Shown here piece after piece: positions 14,524-17,658 of a DNA stretch of 17,658 nucleotides. Numbering within the stretch: position 1 is the first letter of the stretch; every line of letters begins with the position of its first letter. The stretch is from positions 1-17,658 of the forward strand of contig CAISTO010000174.1 in assembly GCA_903888395.1 (NCBI GenBank), read 5' to 3'. The position numbers were made by a program, and so were the translations under genes. The stretch comes from an uncultured Bacteroidota bacterium (GTDB lineage Bacteria > Bacteroidota > Bacteroidia > UKL13-3). Under the pieces are notes generated by a model that had not been told where the DNA came from, made no database searches, and saw only the letters and a list, made by a program, of their open reading frames with translations.

Positions 14524-15906
14524 TTATTTTGCCTTCAATAAACTTTCATTGATCACATGATTCCATTTTACGATTCCACCTTTATCATAGCAAGTAATTT
14601 GCATTTGTCTATTGCCACGTGTACCCGTTACTTTTATTCCACAAAAATTATTTTCAACAGTTAATGTATTGGCAATTCTAAAAGGATTTTCAGCTTCTTT
14701 GGTCTTTAAAATATTACTTGGACCAGCAGTTAATGCTGAACTTGTTAAGTCAAATAACGGATAAGTAGTAATATAATCAGGTTGGCTGTTTGGTTCATAT
14801 TTTAATAACTCTGTATGATGTCTATCTCCTGTTAAAAATACAACGCCACTTATTTTTTGCTCTGCAATAAATTTGATGATTTCTGCACGTTCACGTTTAT
14901 ATAAATTAAATGACTCTTTATTGGTTTCTGTATTTAAAAATTGTCCGCCAACGGCTATAAATTTAAAAGTACTGCTGCTGTGTTTTAGTTTATTTTTCAA
15001 CCAATTTAATTGAACATCACCTAATTGAGTTTTATGCGGAAATTTATCTTCCTCTAATTCACTTTCATCTCTGAAAGTCCTATCATCTAGCATAAAAAAC
15101 TCTGCATCGCTTTGTTTAAAACTAAAATAAATTCCTTTGCCATTTTCGCCATACGTTTTATTTCCCCAATAATTTACAAAACATTCCTTACTCACATCTT
15201 TTAAATCAAAGGTTTTATTGGCATCATTTTCTCCAAAATCATGGTCATCCCAAATGGCATAATTATTTTGGCGACTTAATAATTGCTGTATACTTGCATC
15301 GCTTCTGGTGTGTAAATAACGATACCTAATTCCACTAGCACTCGTAAAATCAGCTTCTCGGGTGTAAGTATTATCGCCAAGCCAAAGCATAAAATCAGTT
15401 TTTTGCTCCGCCATTTTATTGAAAATATCACTTATTTGACCATAAGGTTTTCCTGGTCTATCATACAAACTATCGTTTACATAATTGCACGAACCCAATA
15501 TAAAATTCACATCAAAAGCATCTTCTTTGCTCCATTCAGCCCAAACTTTTTTGGTTTTGAAACGCAAATCGTACGGAAAATTCATTAACTTTTTGTCCAA
15601 TAAAATTTCATAAGTATAAGTTGTATTTGGTTTCAAATCGGAAATTACAAATTTAGAAATCCAAGGTAAACATAAGTTTTCATTCTTGTTGGTAATGGTC
15701 ATTTCACCTTCCGATGAACCATTTAATTCTAAATATTTTAAAGTAACCGTTTTAGAACAACTTGTTTGAATCCAAACCATGCATTCTTTATGTTCAGCAT
15801 AGCCTAACATGGGTCCTGCTACTATTTTAGTTAAAGCAGGTTTTGTTTGAGTAAATGCATTTAAACTCATAACAAGACAATATATCAAAGAGAAATATTT
15901 TTTCAT
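14524..15906 (-). CDS. secreted PhoD-like alkaline phosphatase/phosphodiesterase
   Basis: A 460-residue metallophosphoesterase of the PhoD family, which releases phosphate from phosphomonoesters or diesters outside the cytoplasm. Residues 1-19 form a signal peptide (cleavage probably near AFTQ). An N-terminal Fn3/PhoD-N-like beta domain (about 27-120) ends in SDLKPNTTYTYEI. The catalytic domain has the metal-binding series GSCNY (138-142), WLGDNTY (175-181), WDDHDFGEND (219-228) and the late TGDRHHTE (359-366), all intact. The final 70 residues are beta-rich. It may serve phosphate scavenging together with the PstS-like lipoprotein at the left end, though they are far apart and no shared regulation is visible. 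A cytochrome b5-like gene follows after 2 bp. The start ATG lies just after the dnaN terminator on the same strand. Confidence 0.9.
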   Translation of the reverse strand: MKKYFSLIYCLVMSLNAFTQTKPALTKIVAGPMLGYAEHKECMVWIQTSCSKTVTLKYLELNGSSEGEMTITNKNENLCLPWISKFVISDLKPNTTYTYEILLDKKLMNFPYDLRFKTKKVWAEWSKEDAFDVNFILGSCNYVNDSLYDRPGKPYGQISDIFNKMAEQKTDFMLWLGDNTYTREADFTSASGIRYRYLHTRSDASIQQLLSRQNNYAIWDDHDFGENDANKTFDLKDVSKECFVNYWGNKTYGENGKGIYFSFKQSDAEFFMLDDRTFRDESELEEDKFPHKTQLGDVQLNWLKNKLKHSSSTFKFIAVGGQFLNTETNKESFNLYKRERAEIIKFIAEQKISGVVFLTGDRHHTELLKYEPNSQPDYITTYPLFDLTSSALTAGPSNILKTKEAENPFRIANTLTVENNFCGIKVTGTRGNRQMQITCYDKGGIVKWNHVINESLLKAK

Positions 15907-15935
15907 ATTTTTTAAAATTTGTAAATTTTGAAAAT

Positions 15936-15968
15936 AAAAAAAGCTTCCAAATGATTATAAGGAAGCTC
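15936..15968 (-). terminator. intrinsic terminator of dnaN
   Basis: On the minus strand, AGCTTCC (15967-15961) pairs with GGAAGCT (15948-15942) around a 12-nt loop and runs into a tract of T. It begins 26 bp after the dnaN stop and ends 30 bp before the phosphatase start, so that pair needs its own promoter. Confidence 0.88.
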
Positions 15969-15993
15969 TTTTATATAAGTTATGATTTTACAA

Positions 15994-17115
15994 TTAGTAA
16001 TTGTTCAACATCATTGGCATTACCAACATCAAAATGTCTTCGCCATCTTCAGTTTCAGACGGAATAATTACTCCTGCTCTGTTGGGTTGGCTCATTTCTA
16101 ATGTCATATTCGATGAATCTATGGCTCCTAAAACTTCGCCCAAATATTTTGAATTGAAACCTATTTCTAGGTCTTCGCCTTCAAAGTTTGCAGCTAATTT
16201 TTCTACTCCTTCATTTTCATAATCTATATCTTCAGAGCTAATAGTTAACTCACTTCCTACAAATTTTAAACGAATTTGATAAGTAGTTTTATTCGAAGTA
16301 ATAGATATGCGTTTAACAGCTGATTGGAATTCACCTTTATCAATTGTTAGTTTATTAGGATTTTCAACAGGAATTACTGCTTTATAATCAGGATATTTTT
16401 CATCGATTAAACGACAAATTAAACTGAAATCACTGAATGAGAAAAATGCATTTGATTTATTGAAATTCACTTTTACTTCGCTCAAATCAGCAGGCAATGA
16501 ATTTTTTAATAAATTCAATGCTTTTTTAGGCATAATAAAACTTTCTTCCACACCTGGCTTTACATCTGTTCTAGTGTAGCGAACCAAACGGTTAGCATCA
16601 GTTGCCACAAATGTGATACTTTTTTCAAATAACTGAACGTAAACGCCTGTTAAGTTCAAACGTAATTCATCATTGCTACTTGCAAAAACCGTTTTAGTAA
16701 TTGCTTTTTGCAATACTCTACTTGGAATAGTAAATGATTGGTCGCTATCTACTTCAGGATTTTTAGGAAATTCATCACCGTTTTGAACAGTTAATTTAAA
16801 CTTTCCAGTTCCGTATTTTATTTCCATTGAACCTTTTTCTAAATTAATAGAAAAAGCCAAAGGTTGATCGGGCAATTGCTTCAATAATTCGATAGTAGTT
16901 TTTGAGGGAACCGCTACCGAAATTTCTTCACTTGCATCTACCTTTATGCTGGTGGTCATGGTGGTTTCTAAATCAGTTGATGAAATGGTGAGGTTACCAT
17001 CTTTTATATCGAATAAAAAATTATTCAATATTGGAATAATTGGTTTTGCTACAATTACTCCATCAATCATTGATAAGTGCTTTAAAAGCGTGCTACTATT
17101 TACTATAAATTTCAT
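15994..17115 (-). CDS. dnaN: DNA polymerase III sliding clamp (beta subunit)
   Basis: The ring-shaped processivity factor that holds DNA polymerase III on DNA and binds partners such as MutS, Pol IV and Hda-type proteins. The 373 residues match the family length and show three clamp domains at about 1-120, 130-245 and 246-373. Recognisable stretches are PILNNFLFDIKDGNLTISST in domain 1, ATDANRLVRYTR near 172-183 and the C-terminal VMPMML motif, part of the partner-binding pocket. It stands alone here, without dnaA or recF, unlike the E. coli order. A strong Bacteroidota promoter, a DnaA-box match and a repeat cluster lie upstream; an intrinsic terminator lies downstream. Confidence 0.97.
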   Translation of the reverse strand: MKFIVNSSTLLKHLSMIDGVIVAKPIIPILNNFLFDIKDGNLTISSTDLETTMTTSIKVDASEEISVAVPSKTTIELLKQLPDQPLAFSINLEKGSMEIKYGTGKFKLTVQNGDEFPKNPEVDSDQSFTIPSRVLQKAITKTVFASSNDELRLNLTGVYVQLFEKSITFVATDANRLVRYTRTDVKPGVEESFIMPKKALNLLKNSLPADLSEVKVNFNKSNAFFSFSDFSLICRLIDEKYPDYKAVIPVENPNKLTIDKGEFQSAVKRISITSNKTTYQIRLKFVGSELTISSEDIDYENEGVEKLAANFEGEDLEIGFNSKYLGEVLGAIDSSNMTLEMSQPNRAGVIIPSETEDGEDILMLVMPMMLNNY

Positions 17116-17131
17116 ACTTTTCGTAAAGGTT

Positions 17132-17161
17132 CAAAAATAGCCGAGCAAGTGATGTTACAAA
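17132..17161 (-). promoter_or_regulatory. Bacteroidota-type promoter for dnaN
   Basis: Minus strand: TTTG at 17161-17158, an 18-bp spacer, then TATTTTTG at 17139-17132, a perfect TAnnTTTG box. The predicted start near 17125 leaves a leader of about 10 nt before the ATG at 17115. Boxes and spacing equal those of the promoter at 2226-2255. Confidence 0.65.
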
Positions 17162-17168
17162 ACACAAG

Positions 17169-17177
17169 TTATGCACA
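17169..17177 (+). promoter_or_regulatory. DnaA-box match upstream of dnaN
   Basis: TTATGCACA matches the general DnaA box TTATNCACA exactly. It lies 7 bp upstream of the -33 element of dnaN. A single site may be chance in AT-rich DNA; the location beside a replication gene makes it worth noting. Confidence 0.4.
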
Positions 17178-17186
17178 TATAGTGTT

Positions 17187-17214
17187 TAGTTGATGGTTGA
17201 TAGTTGATAGTTTG
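17187..17214. repeat. heptamer tandem array F
   Basis: Four 7-bp units on the plus strand: TAGTTGA, TGGTTGA, TAGTTGA, TAGTTTG. The unit is the same as in arrays A and E. Here it lies upstream of dnaN and not at a recognised gene end. Confidence 0.85.
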
Positions 17215-17226
17215 TTTTGATGAGCA

Positions 17227-17256
17227 AATATCAAAAGGATATTTCCTTCTGATATT
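17227..17256. repeat. 30-nt near-perfect hairpin
   Basis: AATATCA (17227-17233), one mismatched base, AAGGA (17235-17239), loop TATT, TCCTT (17244-17248), mismatch, TGATATT (17250-17256). That is 12 paired bases with one internal mismatch. It has no T-run after it on either strand, so it is not a typical terminator. Confidence 0.7.
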
Positions 17257-17282
17257 GATTTTATGTGTGGGGAATTTATTAC

Positions 17283-17381
17283 ACCCTTTCAGGGTTTTAA
17301 TTGCTATTATTTTATTTGTATAGGGCTTCACCCATCACATAGGGCTTCACCCTGTGTTTTGTTGTTTTGCCCTTTCAGGGC
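17283..17381. repeat. cluster of REP-like mini-palindromes
   Basis: Four short palindromic GC-rich motifs in AT-rich DNA: ACCCTTTCAGGGT (17283-17295), TAGGGCTTCACCC twice (17321-17333 and 17340-17352), and GCCCTTTCAGGGC (17369-17381). The first and last are hairpins with 5-bp stems and a TTC loop; the middle two have GGG/CCC arms. The look is that of intergenic REP-type elements known in Bacteroidota, but no RAYT transposase is in the window. Confidence 0.65.
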
Positions 17382-17411
17382 TGGATTATTTTAAATTTTA
17401 ATTATTGTTGA

Positions 17412-17437
17412 TTTTTGTTGTCTATAAACAACAAAAA
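17412..17437. repeat. 10-bp inverted repeat
   Basis: TTTTTGTTGT (17412-17421) and ACAACAAAAA (17428-17437) are perfect inverted arms around the 6-nt loop CTATAA. No T-run follows on either strand; function is unknown. Confidence 0.6.
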
Positions 17438-17492
17438 CTTAAAATTCAAATATTCTGTTATTTTTATAAAAATGGATTTGCTTATAAAAAAT

Positions 17493-17522
17493 TCTGCAAA
17501 AATCAGCGAAATCTGCAGGAAA
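17493..17522. repeat. short TCWGC-containing repeat
   Basis: TCTGC (17493), TCAGC (17503) and TCTGC (17512) recur at 9-10 bp spacing with A-rich fill. This weak periodic motif resembles intergenic filler I associate with AT-rich genomes; it may be chance. Confidence 0.3.
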
Positions 17523-17580
17523 ATTCACTTCGTATTCCAAGCATTTTACTTCGAACTTTTGGCATTTCGCAATCCGAACT

Positions 17581-17658
17581 CTAAAAAACTTTCATCCCAC
17601 TATTCACTAAATTAGAGGAAGCTTTTACCAATAACTTTTTACGTTTATAAATAAATCC
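17581..17658 (-). CDS. possible C-terminal end of a gene entering from the right
   Basis: On the minus strand a frame is open from the right edge for 25 codons and stops with TAG at 17581-17583. The peptide is basic near its start (YKRKKLLVKASS) and has no recognisable motif. In AT-rich DNA an open frame of this length arises by chance fairly often, so this is only a candidate. Confidence 0.2.
   Translation of the reverse strand, partial: GFIYKRKKLLVKASSNLVNSGMKVF

Noticed and set aside
17415..17615. 66-codon plus-strand ORF from a TTG
   Set aside because: It starts inside an inverted repeat, crosses the TCWGC repeat, has no SD or promoter and an unconvincing composition.

Overview
The window looks like a chromosomal segment of a Bacteroidota bacterium, probably an environmental member of the Sphingobacteriales/Chitinophagales/Cytophagales part of the phylum; a finer placement is not possible from this sequence alone. 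The evidence is an AT-rich composition, promoters of the Bacteroidota type (TTTG, 18-19 bp, TAnnTTTG), several short-leader genes without a Shine-Dalgarno sequence, many lipoproteins with N-terminal lipoboxes, an ECF sigma factor translationally coupled to a membrane/barrel protein, a PKD-type lipoprotein, and the short form of AMP nucleosidase. No phage, transposase, CRISPR, tRNA or rRNA gene is visible. Most of the gene content is ordinary.

Layout. 1-2211 (minus strand): the N-terminal 220 residues of a PstS-like phosphate-binding lipoprotein that runs off the left edge, then a TPR plus CsgG-like lipoprotein. 2310-3071 (plus): rluF, a 23S rRNA pseudouridine synthase. 3147-5988 (minus): fbp, then yraN, a HMG-CoA lyase and a GNAT acetyltransferase, the last three almost without gaps. 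6205-8230 (plus): an overlapping pair, a Rossmann/DUF2520 protein and a secreted protein of the family often mislabelled asparagine synthetase B. 8256-11151 (minus): an ECF sigma factor operon with a fused transmembrane/beta-barrel protein and a PKD-like lipoprotein. 11309-14203 (plus): AMP nucleosidase and ribosomal protein S1 (rpsA), closed by a clear terminator. 14294-17115 (minus): dnaN with its own terminator, then a PhoD-type phosphatase and a small cytochrome b5-like protein as a two-gene unit. 17116-17658: 543 bp almost free of genes but dense in repeats.

The most unusual signal lies between the genes. Four intergenic sites carry six degenerate tandem arrays, all with a period of exactly seven bases (units TAGTTGA, TAGTACT, GAAGTAT, TCTCATC and variants). 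Three of the four sites sit directly at gene 3' ends, touching or supplying stop codons, where a terminator would be expected; the fourth lies upstream of dnaN. Genes with a clear intrinsic terminator (rpsA, dnaN) lack arrays at their 3' ends. Heptanucleotide arrays (STRRs) are known from cyanobacteria; I cannot tell from here whether this family has been described in Bacteroidota. The region upstream of dnaN adds a 30-nt hairpin and REP-like mini-palindromes.

Other points of interest: rpsA has a strong Shine-Dalgarno sequence before a TTG start, unusual for this phylum; the sigma-factor operon encodes one polypeptide that joins an inner-membrane anti-sigma-like part to a predicted outer-membrane barrel; the GNAT protein has lost the glycines of its acetyl-CoA loop; and a perfect DnaA-box match lies beside the dnaN promoter.
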